A stretch of DNA of 25,282 nt from an uncultured Oscillospiraceae bacterium (lineage in GTDB: Bacteria > Bacillota > Clostridia > Oscillospirales > Oscillospiraceae), in the NCBI GenBank assembly GCA_934573935.1, contig CAKTMO010000024.1:1-25282 (forward strand). Direction: 5' to 3'. The notes beneath the pieces were generated by a model. It was not told where the DNA came from, did not search any database, and saw only the letters and a list, made by a program, of their open reading frames with translations. Both the position numbers and the translations under genes were made by a program. Positions 1 to 7,803 of this stretch are shown here, in pieces. Position 1 is the stretch's first letter. Every line of letters starts with the position of its first letter.

Positions 1-77
1 TGCGGAATGGGGAACGGGATAGTTGCCACGCCGTATTCCGGGTGGCTGGGATTACTGAGAACCGCTTGAATCATCAT
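1..77 (-). CDS. N-terminal fragment of a putative ArdA-like antirestriction protein (cut by window edge)
   Basis: Only the first 25 codons are present; the gene runs off the left edge. It begins ATGATG at 77 and reads MMIQAVLSNPSHPEYGVATI, followed by PFPIP. This resembles from memory the start of proteins annotated as ArdA antirestriction proteins in clostridial conjugative elements, which mimic DNA to block type I restriction enzymes. The start overlaps the TGA of the upstream gene as ATGA, so the two are probably translationally coupled; a GGAGGAG ribosome site sits inside the end of the upstream gene. The family call rests on 25 residues and is tentative. The start and the coupling are seen directly. 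Confidence 0.5.
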   Translation of the reverse strand, partial: MMIQAVLSNPSHPEYGVATIPFPIP

Positions 78-769
78 GTTATCTCCTCCGTTTTTCTTTC
101 CAGATTTAAGACCACCTCGCCATACCTGCACAGCAGGAGTGCTCCGAGGATGAGCCGGAAGGCTCTGTCACTGACCAGCTCTGAAAAAGCAAGGTCTTCT
201 ATGACGATGTTGTCACCGCCAACAGAAATGGTCTTCGCCGCCTGATAAATGCTGTACAGCTCCGGGTGAATACCGGAGAGACGAATGGCGGAGAAGTTGA
301 AGCCGCTGCTGTCGAAATGCCAGAGGACTCTTTGCCAAAGCTCCTCATCGGCGGTAAGCAGAAACAGCGCAGCCGCGTTGCGCTCGGACATACCGTAGCA
401 GCGGTTTTTCCAATGCGTCCATCGTTCTCTGTGAGCGTCACCGAGGAAGAAGCGAAAGGGCTGCCGGTTCAGCTCATCTCGCAGCCGTCTTTGCAGCGGG
501 CGGAACATCCTCCCGCCGAAGCACTCCCGCGCCAGAGTGTTCAGCTCCACCACGCCGGCCTCGATGCGCTCCTCCAGACAGACGCATTCATTCAGGTGAC
601 AGGGGTGCCCGCTGTCGTATCTCGTGCAGTCTTTGCAGCGCACATCGTCAGCACTGTAGCGAAAGCTGCTGCGGATGCGTCCGCTGCCGCAAGGCTGATG
701 ACGGGGTGGTGTCATCATCTGCACCTCTGCGGCGAACAGGGGTGTGAACTTCATAAAGTATCGCGTCAA
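74..769 (-). CDS. Hypothetical cysteine-rich mobile-element accessory protein
   Basis: A 231-residue protein of no family I can name. The N-terminal quarter holds a cysteine and histidine cluster (CKDC, then HPCHLNECVC, at about residues 45-64) that could bind a metal. The rest is mixed helical sequence with no signal peptide or membrane segment. I chose the TTG start at 769 because a strong AAGGAGAGGG site lies about 5 bases upstream; the first in-frame ATG (754) would leave that site over 20 bases away. The stop overlaps the next gene's ATG. With its neighbours it looks like accessory cargo of an integrated conjugative element, which is inference from context. Confidence 0.6.
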   Translation of the reverse strand: MTRYFMKFTPLFAAEVQMMTPPRHQPCGSGRIRSSFRYSADDVRCKDCTRYDSGHPCHLNECVCLEERIEAGVVELNTLARECFGGRMFRPLQRRLRDELNRQPFRFFLGDAHRERWTHWKNRCYGMSERNAAALFLLTADEELWQRVLWHFDSSGFNFSAIRLSGIHPELYSIYQAAKTISVGGDNIVIEDLAFSELVSDRAFRLILGALLLCRYGEVVLNLERKTEEIT

Positions 770-793
770 ATAATCCCTCTCCTTTCTGGAAAT

Positions 794-829
794 AAAAAAG
801 GGCCGGAGTCTTATTGCTAAAACTCCGGC
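794..829 (-). terminator. Intrinsic terminator between two element genes
   Basis: On the minus strand GCCGGAGT pairs with ACTCCGGC across a 12-base loop and is followed by CC and a run of six T. It lies between the gene ending at 845 and the one starting at 769, so the downstream pair is probably transcribed by readthrough or from its own promoter. Confidence 0.7.
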
Positions 830-844
830 TCATGCCATGCCGTA

Positions 845-1537
845 TTACATTGTCTGCTCCTGCGAGGCTCGTTCCAATGCTTCCTCCTGCTGACGAACGC
901 GCTCGTCCAGATCCGGTACGCACACCCTGATCTGCTGCTGGATTCCGCGGATCATTTCTTCCTGCGTATCCGTAAGCTCAAAGAAGTCCTCATCCACAGA
1001 ATCGGCGCAGCAGCGGAATATCTCAGTTAGCTGCTCCGGGCTGAAAAGCTGTTCCTTTTGGATAAGTCCCGAGCGTGTGGCGAAGTCCTGCTTGGCGCCA
1101 TCGTAGTTCTCCATAAAGTAGTGTCCGTGTACCACACCCGTACGGTCATAGTCCCAATCCCATGTGACGAATTGAACGCCGTATTTGCTCGGAGTGCCTG
1201 CCAGCACCGTGCCGCCGAAGTCGGCGAGGATGCGGTAGTCACCATCCAGTCCGCTGGCTTTGAGCTGCGGGGCGGCTTCCATAGCGGTCATATACTCCAG
1301 CGTCTTCGCAGCGATGTCCTCGACGCGATATAGGGCATCCTCTGCCTGGGGCGTGTCCGCATCCTCTCGCCGATAGAATACGCTGCCCTTGCCGGTGATA
1401 CGGCAGAGGGGTGTGCCATTCCAATGGACAGGCAACTGCTCTCCCTCCACCGGCAGGGTTCCAAATCCTGCACGGTGCAGGGGAGTACGGACTTCTTCAA
1501 GGTAGCGAAGCTGACGGCTTGTGTTTTGGGTGTCCAT
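845..1537 (-). CDS. Hypothetical mobile-element accessory protein
   Basis: A 230-residue soluble protein with no signal peptide or membrane segment. The ATG at 1537 is preceded by AGGAGG about 8 bases upstream. The middle section, including DYRILADFGGTVLAG and QFVTWDWDYDRTGVVHGHY (about residues 99-140), resembles from memory a module repeated in large unannotated proteins of clostridial conjugative elements. The C-terminal quarter is helical and acidic. It is the first gene of the minus-strand run reading away from the tRNA-Cys gene, so it may mark the end of an integrated element. No biochemical role can be assigned. Confidence 0.6.
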   Translation of the reverse strand: MDTQNTSRQLRYLEEVRTPLHRAGFGTLPVEGEQLPVHWNGTPLCRITGKGSVFYRREDADTPQAEDALYRVEDIAAKTLEYMTAMEAAPQLKASGLDGDYRILADFGGTVLAGTPSKYGVQFVTWDWDYDRTGVVHGHYFMENYDGAKQDFATRSGLIQKEQLFSPEQLTEIFRCCADSVDEDFFELTDTQEEMIRGIQQQIRVCVPDLDERVRQQEEALERASQEQTM

Positions 1538-1837
1538 GTGAGCGATCCTCCTGTTGTAAAAAAATGAGGCCGGAGTGGTCTTCTCTGGCCTGCCGTTTCA
1601 GACGCTGCAGCCAGCGCCCTTTTAGAAATTGAAAAAGGGCGCCGCTTTTTTCGGCCCGTCAAAGCCGGCAAAATGACGCCCAAATATTTGTGATTCTTTT
1701 TCTGCGATGATGCCGTTTTTTTCGAGAGAAAAGTCCTCTCTAAAAGGGCGCTGGAGGTTGGAAACTGTCCAAGACATGAGATCCTCCAGTTCAAATCCGG
1801 TCAGTTGCTCCGAAACCTCCATAAAAATCTATGGTTC
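1538..1837. other. Gene-free stretch with a 16-bp inverted repeat and a tRNA-like fragment
   Basis: I see no convincing gene here. A short minus-strand open frame (1622-1822, 66 codons) has no ribosome site. The stretch contains a perfect 16-bp inverted repeat, CCAGCGCCCTTTTAGA at 1611-1626 and its complement at 1739-1754. Near 1791-1824, on the plus strand, GTTCAAATCCGG and CCTCCATAAA match the T-arm and 3' end of the neighbouring tRNA-Cys gene but in opposite orientation. These could belong to an element end; no integrase gene is visible. Confidence 0.45.
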
Positions 1838-1869
1838 AAAAGAAGAAATCCGGGCTCGAAAAAGCCCGG
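1838..1869 (-). terminator. Terminator downstream of tRNA-Cys
   Basis: On the minus strand CCGGGCT pairs with AGCCCGG across a six-base TTTTCG loop, then a T-rich tract (ATTTCTTCTTTT) follows. Between it and the tRNA there is another hairpin (1878-1906, GATGCG...CGCATC with a CTGGC/GCCAG core). It fits the 3' end of the tRNA transcript. Confidence 0.6.
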
Positions 1870-1924
1870 AAACGGTTGATGCGCCTGGCTTTGCGCCAGA
1901 CGCATCTATACCGGTAACTCTTTA

Positions 1925-1999
1925 TGGAGGTGACACCCGGATTTGAACCGGGGAATGAGGGTTTTGCAGACCCTTGCCTTACCACTTGGCTATGTCACC
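1925..1999 (-). tRNA. tRNA-Cys (anticodon GCA)
   Basis: The minus strand folds as a complete tRNA. The acceptor stem is GGTGACA with TGTCACC, the anticodon stem AGGGT/ACCCT carries loop CTGCAAA (anticodon GCA), and the T arm is CCCGG-TTCAAAT-CCGGG. The discriminator base is U, as expected for tRNA-Cys, and the 3' CCA is encoded (1925-1927). It stands alone, with its own promoter upstream and hairpins downstream. Confidence 0.97.
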
Positions 2000-2020
2000 A
2001 AGGCGTGATGTCCGAGAGAC

Positions 2021-2049
2021 ATTATACAATACCTGGTGGACGTTGTCAA
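2021..2049 (-). promoter_or_regulatory. Promoter of tRNA-Cys
   Basis: Reading the minus strand, TTGACA (2049-2044), a 17-base spacer and TATAAT (2026-2021) form an exact consensus sigma-70-type promoter. Its -10 box ends about 21 bases before the tRNA 5' end. Confidence 0.9.
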
Positions 2050-2177
2050 GAGAAAAGCCAAATTTTCCTGTGGATAAATTTTGTCAAATCTGACCCACAC
2101 TGCGCCTGTTCTTTCTCACCATGCCGCCAGCGGCGGCATACCTCACCTCTTCACTCTTCTTTTTTCACTTTTCACTT

Positions 2178-2204
2178 AAAAGAGCCGCCAACGGCGGCTC
2201 TTTT
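2178..2204 (-). terminator. Terminator of the peptide-binding lipoprotein gene
   Basis: AAAAGAGCCGCC at 2178-2189 pairs perfectly with GGCGGCTCTTTT at 2193-2204 around a 3-base loop. The minus-strand transcript ends in TTTT. It starts 3 bases past the stop of the lipoprotein gene. Confidence 0.85.
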
Positions 2205-2206
2205 GC

Positions 2207-3859
2207 TTATGAACCGGCCTTTACCACATTCTGGAAGTAATACACCCCCATGCCGTCGGTGTGCAGGCCCGTCAGGGTGGAGCGCAGCAGATAGGTATAG
2301 GTCTCGTTATACAGCGGCATCACGTAGCCGCTTTCCAGCAGCATGGTCTCCGCGTCCGCCAGATAGGCGTCCCGCGCCTCGTCGCTGCTGGAGTTGGCGG
2401 CGGTGCGGATCAGGATGTCGTAGGCGTTGGAGTAAAACTGGCCGTAGTTCTCCGTCTGGCCGCTGCTGAAGCGGTTCAGATAGCCCAGGGCGGTATTGCG
2501 GTCGCCGTTGACATTGGTCAGCACCAGCGAGAATTCGCCGCTTTTCAGGGTGGTCATCATATCCTCCGGCGCCACGGCACGGACGGCGATGCGGATGCCC
2601 AGCTTCTCGCGCCAGACGGTTTGCAGCGCCTGGGCCACCTTGGCGTTTTCGGCGGTATTCTCGTACAGCAGCGTCACGGGCACCATATGCTCCAGCATGG
2701 TGGCGGTATAACCGGCGCTGCGCAGCAGCTCCGTCGCTGTTTCGCACCGCTGCTGGTATTTCTCCGGATCGTTGTCGATGGCCGCGCCGTTGGCCTGCCG
2801 GAAGGACTGGCCCTGAGAGGTGGTGATGCCGTCGGGGATCAGCCCGTCGGCGGCGCGATAGACCTCGTCGCCCGTCACGGCCAGCTCCGCCAGGGCGTTG
2901 CGGTCGATCACCAGGGACATGGCCTGGCGCATGCTCTCGCCCAGGCTGGCGGCCATCTGGTTCACCAGCACCACGCTGACCGCGGAGGAGGAGGCCTCCA
3001 CCGCGCCCTCCGCCTGACCGGCATCCAGCACGAAATCGGCCTGGTCGCTCTCATACAGCGCCATGGCCTCGCCGCTGCCAGCGGCATAGAGGAACTCCAG
3101 CCGGTCGGGGCCCACGCGGCGCACATCGTAGTATTTGCTCACCACGGCGGCGGTCAGGCCGTTCTGATCCATCGCGGACACGGCGTAGGGGCCGTTGGTC
3201 AGCAGCGTGGCGGCGGACATGGACCAGTCGGCCGCCGCGGCGTCGGCGCCGTCAACGGTATCGGCGGCATCGCCCTCCTGGGGCTGTGTCACCTCGGCGC
3301 GCACCGGCATGGTGGACACCGCCGTACACACCACCGACAGGAAATAGGAGCAGTGGCCGTTGATGACCACCACGAAGGTGCGGTCGTCATTGGCCCAGGC
3401 CTGCAGCGCCGCCGGATCGCCGGACACCGCATCGGCATAGCCCGCCACCATGTTCAAGATGGAGGCGTGAGGCGAGTTGGTCTCCGGATCCACCAGCCGC
3501 TGCCAGGCGTAGGCAAAGTCGTGGGCGGTGACCTTCTGCCCGTCCGACCAGTAGATGTCGCTGCGCAGGGTGAAGGTGTAGGTCTCGGTGCCGTCCATAT
3601 TGTCCACATAGGTATAGCCGGAGGCCTGAGCGGCCACCACACCGCCGGCGGCGGTGGGCTTCATCAGGTTTTCAAACAGCTGGGCGGCCACAGTCTTTTC
3701 CGACTCGGTCACGGCCATGGCGGGGTCCAGTGTGCGGGGCGCGTCCGCCAGCGCGGCGCGCACCGTCATGTGCTCCGCCTCCGCCGCGCCGCAGGCGCAC
3801 AGCGACAGCGCCATACACAGCGCCAGCAGGAGGGATACAAGACGTTTGGTTGGTTTCAT
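2207..3859 (-). CDS. ABC transporter substrate-binding lipoprotein, family 5 (oligopeptide/dipeptide type)
   Basis: A 550-residue extracytoplasmic solute-binding protein of the OppA/DppA kind, expected to capture peptides for an ABC importer. The start is the ATG at 3859, with GAGGAG about 8 bases upstream. It opens with KR, a hydrophobic segment and a lipobox (LSLCACG, Cys near residue 21 or 23), so it should be lipid-anchored. Family-5 features follow: ADAPRTLDPAMAVTESEK at about residue 37, LRSDIYWSDGQKVTAHDFAYAW at about residues 99-120 (quoted in parts: LRSDIYWSDG, QKVTAHDFAYAW), and C-terminal YVMPLYNETY. No permease or ATPase gene is adjacent; a terminator and a tRNA gene follow, so it is an orphan that must work with a transporter encoded elsewhere. 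Confidence 0.9.
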   Translation of the reverse strand: MKPTKRLVSLLLALCMALSLCACGAAEAEHMTVRAALADAPRTLDPAMAVTESEKTVAAQLFENLMKPTAAGGVVAAQASGYTYVDNMDGTETYTFTLRSDIYWSDGQKVTAHDFAYAWQRLVDPETNSPHASILNMVAGYADAVSGDPAALQAWANDDRTFVVVINGHCSYFLSVVCTAVSTMPVRAEVTQPQEGDAADTVDGADAAAADWSMSAATLLTNGPYAVSAMDQNGLTAAVVSKYYDVRRVGPDRLEFLYAAGSGEAMALYESDQADFVLDAGQAEGAVEASSSAVSVVLVNQMAASLGESMRQAMSLVIDRNALAELAVTGDEVYRAADGLIPDGITTSQGQSFRQANGAAIDNDPEKYQQRCETATELLRSAGYTATMLEHMVPVTLLYENTAENAKVAQALQTVWREKLGIRIAVRAVAPEDMMTTLKSGEFSLVLTNVNGDRNTALGYLNRFSSGQTENYGQFYSNAYDILIRTAANSSSDEARDAYLADAETMLLESGYVMPLYNETYTYLLRSTLTGLHTDGMGVYYFQNVVKAGS

Positions 3860-3895
3860 GGGTTTTCTCCTCTTTGTTGGGGTTGCAAGGAAGTG

Positions 3896-4097
3896 CGTAG
3901 GGGGCGGCGTCCTCGACGCCCCGTCGTATATCAGATGCATTTTATGCATTCCCGTAGCGTGGCCCGCCCTCAGGCCGCCGTTCACCGGAAATGCCATCGT
4001 TTACCGTGCGGCGGGGTGAGGGCACCCCGCCCTACGATCAATTCGGATGGCCGGTGCGTTCACCGTGCGGGCCGTCGGGGTCGCCGGCCCCTACGGG
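3896..4097. repeat. Three GC-rich intergenic palindromes (REP-like)
   Basis: Three short imperfect palindromes fill the gap between the helicase and lipoprotein genes. They are GTAGGGGGCGGCGTCCTCGA...CGCCCCG (3896-3926), GCGGCGGGGTGAGGGCACCC...CCTACG (4005-4036) and GGGCCGTCGGGGTCGCCGGC...CCTACGG (4065-4097). The same units recur at 7450-7580, 13464-13492 and 18035-18110. They are non-coding. Confidence 0.75.
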
Positions 4098-4115
4098 TAT
4101 GCTGTACATAAAATC

Positions 4116-5270
4116 TCACTCCGTCACCACTGCGCCGTCCTCCGCCACCTTGGCGGCCACGATCTGGCTGCGGGTGTTGCGGACGATGTCGTCCAGGCGC
4201 ATGCGGCTGGGGAAGTCGCTCAGCAGGGTGTAGGCCACGCCGTGGCGCTTGGCGCGTCCCGTGCGGCCGATGCGGTGGATATAGTACTCGTTCTCCTCCG
4301 GCACGTCGTAGTTGAACACGGCGTCCACGTCGTCCACGTCGATGCCGCGGCTGGCCACGTCGGTGGCCACGAACACCCGCAGCTTGCCGTCGCGGAACTG
4401 CTGCATCACGGCCTCCCGCTTGCTCTGGGGGATGTCGCCGTGGATGCACTTGGCGTCCACGCCCCGCATCTGCAGGAACTTGGTCAGCCGCTCGGTGTTG
4501 CCCTTGGTGTTGCAGAAGCAGATCACGCGGTCATAGCCCTCGTGCTCCAATATCTTGGCGATGGCATCCACCTTGCCGTCGGAAGGCACCTCGATGCGGT
4601 ATTGCAGGATGTCGGGCTTGTTCTCCTTGGTGGCCTGGACGGTGATCTCCTCGGGGTCACGCTGGTAGACCCAGGAGATGTCCATCACCTCACGGGAGAT
4701 GGTGGCGGAGAACATACCCAGATTCTCGCGGCTGGGGATCTTGTCTAAAATACGGGTCACATCGTGGATAAAGCCCATGTCCAGCATCCGGTCGGCCTCG
4801 TCCAGCACCACGGTCTTCACGGCCTTCAGCACCACGGTGCGGCGCTTCATGTGGTCGCTGAGGCGGCCCGGGGTAGCCACCACGATCTGGGGCTTGCGCT
4901 TCAGGGCGTTGATCTGCTTGCCGATGGGCTGGCCGCCGTACAGGCACACCAGCCGCACGCCCTCGTGATACACGGCGATGTCCCGCATCTCGTCAGTGAT
5001 CTGCATAGCCAGCTCCCGTGTGGGGGCCATGATCACGGCCTGCACCTCTTCACTCTCCGGATCGATCTTCTCAATGATGGGGATGCCGAAGGCCATGGTC
5101 TTGCCGGTGCCGGTGGGAGCCTTGGCGATGACGTCCCTGCCCGCCATCATGGGCGGGATGCAGCCGGCCTGCACCGGCGTGGAAACAGTATATCCCTTGT
5201 TGCGGATGGCCCGCAGTGTGGCCTCGGACAGACCGAAGCTCTCAAATGCCACCCCCTGGGTGATCTCCAT
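4116..5270 (-). CDS. DEAD-box ATP-dependent RNA helicase
   Basis: A 384-residue DEAD-box helicase that unwinds short RNA duplexes using ATP, likely in ribosome assembly, mRNA turnover or cold growth. All motifs are present: a Q-motif region (FESFGL, about residue 9), motif I APTGTGKT (51-58), PTREL (83-87), TPGR (133-136), DEAD (157-160), SAT (188-190), the motif V region ATDVASRGID (302-311) and HRIGRTGR (332-339). The ATG at 5270 has GAGG about 9 bases upstream; a longer reading would need a TTG without a ribosome site. It ends 45 residues past motif VI, so it lacks the basic or RNA-binding C-terminal tail of DbpA/CsdA types. It is probably transcribed alone. Confidence 0.95.
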   Translation of the reverse strand: MEITQGVAFESFGLSEATLRAIRNKGYTVSTPVQAGCIPPMMAGRDVIAKAPTGTGKTMAFGIPIIEKIDPESEEVQAVIMAPTRELAMQITDEMRDIAVYHEGVRLVCLYGGQPIGKQINALKRKPQIVVATPGRLSDHMKRRTVVLKAVKTVVLDEADRMLDMGFIHDVTRILDKIPSRENLGMFSATISREVMDISWVYQRDPEEITVQATKENKPDILQYRIEVPSDGKVDAIAKILEHEGYDRVICFCNTKGNTERLTKFLQMRGVDAKCIHGDIPQSKREAVMQQFRDGKLRVFVATDVASRGIDVDDVDAVFNYDVPEENEYYIHRIGRTGRAKRHGVAYTLLSDFPSRMRLDDIVRNTRSQIVAAKVAEDGAVVTE

Positions 5271-5311
5271 AGCGTTTTTCCTCGTATTTCTCAAAAATTT
5301 CAATCATTTCT

Positions 5312-5341
5312 ATTATAACATACCTGTCAAGCTTGTCCCAA
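5312..5341 (-). promoter_or_regulatory. Putative promoter of the DEAD-box helicase
   Basis: On the minus strand TTGGGA (5341-5336), an 18-base spacer and a perfect TATAAT (5317-5312) lie about 42 bases before the start codon. A TTGACA nearby is only 7 bases from the -10 box and cannot be its partner. Confidence 0.55.
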
Positions 5342-5475
5342 TGCCCCGCTCCAGCAGGCCGCGCCTCTATCCCCGCGGGCATTTTTCCTCCGGTTGCCCC
5401 GCCCCGTGCAACAGCTCCGCCGCCTGTTGTCACGGATAAACGGGGACCCCCCCCCCGCACAAAGGAGGAATTGCA

Positions 5476-5787
5476 ATGCGCGAACCCAAACGGCCGGGCG
5501 TGATGCTTTATTTCGACCTGTACGACGTCCTGCGGCAGATGCCCATGGAGGACGCCTACGCGGTGCTGATGGCCATTTTCGAATTCGCCCAGCACGGCGT
5601 GGCGCCGAAATTCCGGAATCCCGCCCTGACCTACGCCTGGCGCTTCATCCAGCAAAGCATCGAGCGGGACGCCGCACGGTATGAGCAGGTGGTGGCACAG
5701 AAACGAAAGGCCGCCCAGAAGCGCTGGTCAAAAAAGCAGGAGGACGCCTGTGAGACGGAAGATCCGGATGCATCCGCATACATATGA
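5476..5787 (+). CDS. DUF6291-like phage-associated protein
   Basis: A 103-residue protein matching from memory the DUF6291 family, short proteins found next to phage replication or packaging genes. The typical opening is MREPKRPGVMLYFDL, followed by a helical middle in which RFIQQSIERDAARYEQ leads to a basic KRKAAQKRW segment, possibly nucleic-acid binding. The ATG at 5476 has AAGGAGG 7 bases upstream. It precedes a terminase large subunit gene by 194 bases on the same strand. A ten-C run at 5447-5456 lies just before its ribosome site. The function is unknown; a role beside the terminase is inferred from position only. Confidence 0.75.
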   Translation: MREPKRPGVMLYFDLYDVLRQMPMEDAYAVLMAIFEFAQHGVAPKFRNPALTYAWRFIQQSIERDAARYEQVVAQKRKAAQKRWSKKQEDACETEDPDASAYI

Positions 5788-5981
5788 TGCCAACCACAAA
5801 CCGTAATCCCCAAATAAAAAACAACCGTAATCTGAACAAACCCCCTGGTTCCCCCTTAAAAAATCATCGGTTTTCCTGTCAATGTGGAAAACCTGGTGGA
5901 AAGCAGGTGGAAAACTTCTGCCGCAGTTCCCCGCAAGCTTCCACCGCACCCGCCACATCATCATTCAAAGGAGGCATCCCT

Positions 5982-7349
5982 ATGCCGGACAACGAGACTA
6001 TTCAGCTGACCCTTCCCTATCCCAACAAAAAACAGCAGCTCTTTTTCGAGAGCACCACCAAATACACCGCCTTCGGCGGCGCCCGGGGCGGCGGCAAAAG
6101 CTGGGCCGTGCGGGTCAAGGCCATTCTGCTGGCCCTGCACTACAGCGGCATCCGCCTGCTGATCGTCCGCCGCACCTATCAGGAGCTGGAAAACAACCAC
6201 ATCCGCCTTCTGCGCCCCCTGCTCCACAACGTGGCGGAGTACAAGGCCGCCACCCGCACCTTCACCTTCTGCACCGGCTCCACCCTGGAGTTCGGCTACT
6301 GCGCCGCGGACGGCGATATGGACCGCTACCAGGGCGCGGAATACGACGTGATCTTCCTGGACGAGTGCACCCAGCTGCGGGAGCAGTGGATGCGGCAGTT
6401 TGCCGCCTGCCTGCGGGGTGTCAACGACTTCCCCAAGCGGATCTACTACACCTGCAACCCCGGCGGCCCCGGCCACAGCTACATCAAGCGGCTGTTCATC
6501 GACCGCCGCTTCGAGGCCGGTGAAAACCCCGACGACTACCGCTTCATCCCCGCCCGCGTCACCGACAACACCGCGCTGCTGCGGGCCCAGCCCGACTACC
6601 TGCAGCAGCTGCAGGCTCTGCCCCGCAGGCTCCGTCAGGCGTGGCTGGACGGCCGCTGGGATATCTTTCAGGGCCAGGTGTTCAGCGAGTTCACCGACGA
6701 TCCCGCCCACTATGCCGACCGCCGCTTCACCCACGTCATCCCCGCCTTTGACATTCCCCGTGAGTGGCGGGTGTACCGCAGCTATGACTTCGGCTATGCC
6801 AAGCCCTTCTCCTGCGGCTGGTGGGCGGTGGATCACGACGGCGTGCTGTACCGTATTCTGGAGCTGTACGGCTGCACCGCCACCCCCAACGAGGGCGTGC
6901 TGTGGACGCCGGACCGGCAGTTCGCCGAGATCCGCCGCGTGGAGGACCAGCACCCCTACCTGCGGGGCCGCACCATCACCGGCGTGGCCGACCCCGCCAT
7001 CTGGGATGCCAGCCGCGGCGAGAGCATCTATGAAACGGCGCTGAAATACCGCATCTACTTCCAGCGGGGGGACAACCGCCGGGTGGCGGGCTGGATGCAG
7101 CTCCACCAACGCCTGGCCTTTGACGACGAGGGCTACCCCGGCCTGTACGTATTCGACACCTGCCGCAGCTTTCTGCGGACGGTGCCCGCCCTGCTGTACA
7201 GCGACACCGACGCCGAAGACGTGGACACCCGCCAGGAGGACCACATCGCCGACGAGACCCGCTATTTCTGCATGTCCCGTCCCCTGACCCCCCGCCGCCT
7301 CACCGCCGCCGCCATGCCCCAGGACGACCCCCTGAACCTGTGTCGGTAA
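5982..7349 (+). CDS. terL: Phage terminase large subunit (orphan)
   Basis: A 455-residue packaging motor that would cut concatemeric phage DNA and pump it into a capsid. The ATPase half shows Walker A GGARGGGKS (32-40), Walker B VIFLDE (123-128) and the coupling motif TCNP (157-160). The nuclease half shows acidic residues in the expected order: YDFG (D269), GVADPAIWD (D337) and EDHIADE (about D420-D424). Both activities therefore look intact. The ATG at 5982 has AAAGGAGG about 7 bases upstream. No portal, capsid, tail or integrase gene follows; the next 500 bases are repeats. It is either a phage remnant that has not decayed or a retained gene with another use. Confidence 0.9.
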   Translation: MPDNETIQLTLPYPNKKQQLFFESTTKYTAFGGARGGGKSWAVRVKAILLALHYSGIRLLIVRRTYQELENNHIRLLRPLLHNVAEYKAATRTFTFCTGSTLEFGYCAADGDMDRYQGAEYDVIFLDECTQLREQWMRQFAACLRGVNDFPKRIYYTCNPGGPGHSYIKRLFIDRRFEAGENPDDYRFIPARVTDNTALLRAQPDYLQQLQALPRRLRQAWLDGRWDIFQGQVFSEFTDDPAHYADRRFTHVIPAFDIPREWRVYRSYDFGYAKPFSCGWWAVDHDGVLYRILELYGCTATPNEGVLWTPDRQFAEIRRVEDQHPYLRGRTITGVADPAIWDASRGESIYETALKYRIYFQRGDNRRVAGWMQLHQRLAFDDEGYPGLYVFDTCRSFLRTVPALLYSDTDAEDVDTRQEDHIADETRYFCMSRPLTPRRLTAAAMPQDDPLNLCR

Positions 7350-7445
7350 AAATGCTGCGGTGAAACCGCCATAGATACCGCGGTGATCGGCACGCAGGTC
7401 CGCCGTCCCCAACGCCCCGCCGGTGAACGCAGAGGGTACGTCAAA

Positions 7446-7600
7446 ACTTCGTAGGGCGGGGTGCCCCCACCCCGCCGGTGAACGAAAATGCCGTCACAAA
7501 CCGAATGGGCCGTCGGGGACGCCGGCCCCTACAAACAGTCTCGTTATCCCCTTCGTAGGGCGGGGTGCCCCCACCCCGCCGCACGGTGAGCACAAGCACT
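7446..7600. repeat. Cluster of three GC-rich REP-like palindromes
   Basis: CGTAGGGCGGGGTGCCCCCA (7451 on) and its near-copy at 7555 flank a different unit, GGGCCGTCGGGGACGCCGGC (about 7507 on). Each is a short palindrome ending in or starting with CTACG/CGTAG. They match the units at 4005-4097. No coding potential is evident. Confidence 0.75.
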
Positions 7601-7620
7601 TCCGCCATACGGCACATCCC

Positions 7621-7759
7621 AAAGCCTCCCCTGTGTAAGGGGAGGTGGCAAAAATCTTTGATTTTTGCCGGAGGGGTTGTTCCCAGGGCTTCCGTAGACC
7701 GACAATCCCCCAGTCTCGCTGCCGCTCGACAGCCCCCTTTGCACAAGGGGGCTTTTTTT
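7621..7759. repeat. Foldback intergenic element, about 139 bp (copy A)
   Basis: It begins AAAGCCTCCCCTGTGTAAGG and ends CCCCTTTGCACAAGGGGGCT, so its ends are imperfect inverted repeats. Inside, GGCAAAAATC and GATTTTTGCC form a perfect hairpin, followed by GGAGGGGTTGT and then the opposed ACAATCCCCCAG. A near-identical copy is at 13511-13650, a variant at 13231-13322 and an inverted one at 17827-18000. It resembles a MITE-like element; no transposase is nearby. Confidence 0.75.
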
Positions 7760-7803
7760 GGTGGTGCGGTGGGGGCGGTTATTGAGGGTGCGGTGGAAAC
7801 TTG

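Noticed and set aside
1622..1822. 66-codon minus-strand frame
   Set aside because: No ribosome site, and it spans the 16-bp inverted repeat; coding function not supported.
2261..4111. 616-codon plus-strand frame opposite the lipoprotein gene
   Set aside because: His/Gly-rich shadow that also runs through the intergenic palindromes.
5312..5334. TTGACA 7 bases from TATAAT before the helicase gene
   Set aside because: The spacing is far too short for a -35/-10 pair; a weaker TTGGGA at 18 bases fits better.
5961..7412. Long antisense open frame opposite the terminase gene (483 codons)
   Set aside because: It mirrors a gene with clear motifs, has low-complexity Gly/Val/Ala/His-rich translation typical of antisense GC-rich codons, and has no ribosome site.
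7446..7760. CRISPR array
   Set aside because: Repeats differ in type and spacing, are palindromic and dispersed, and no regular spacers or cas genes are present.
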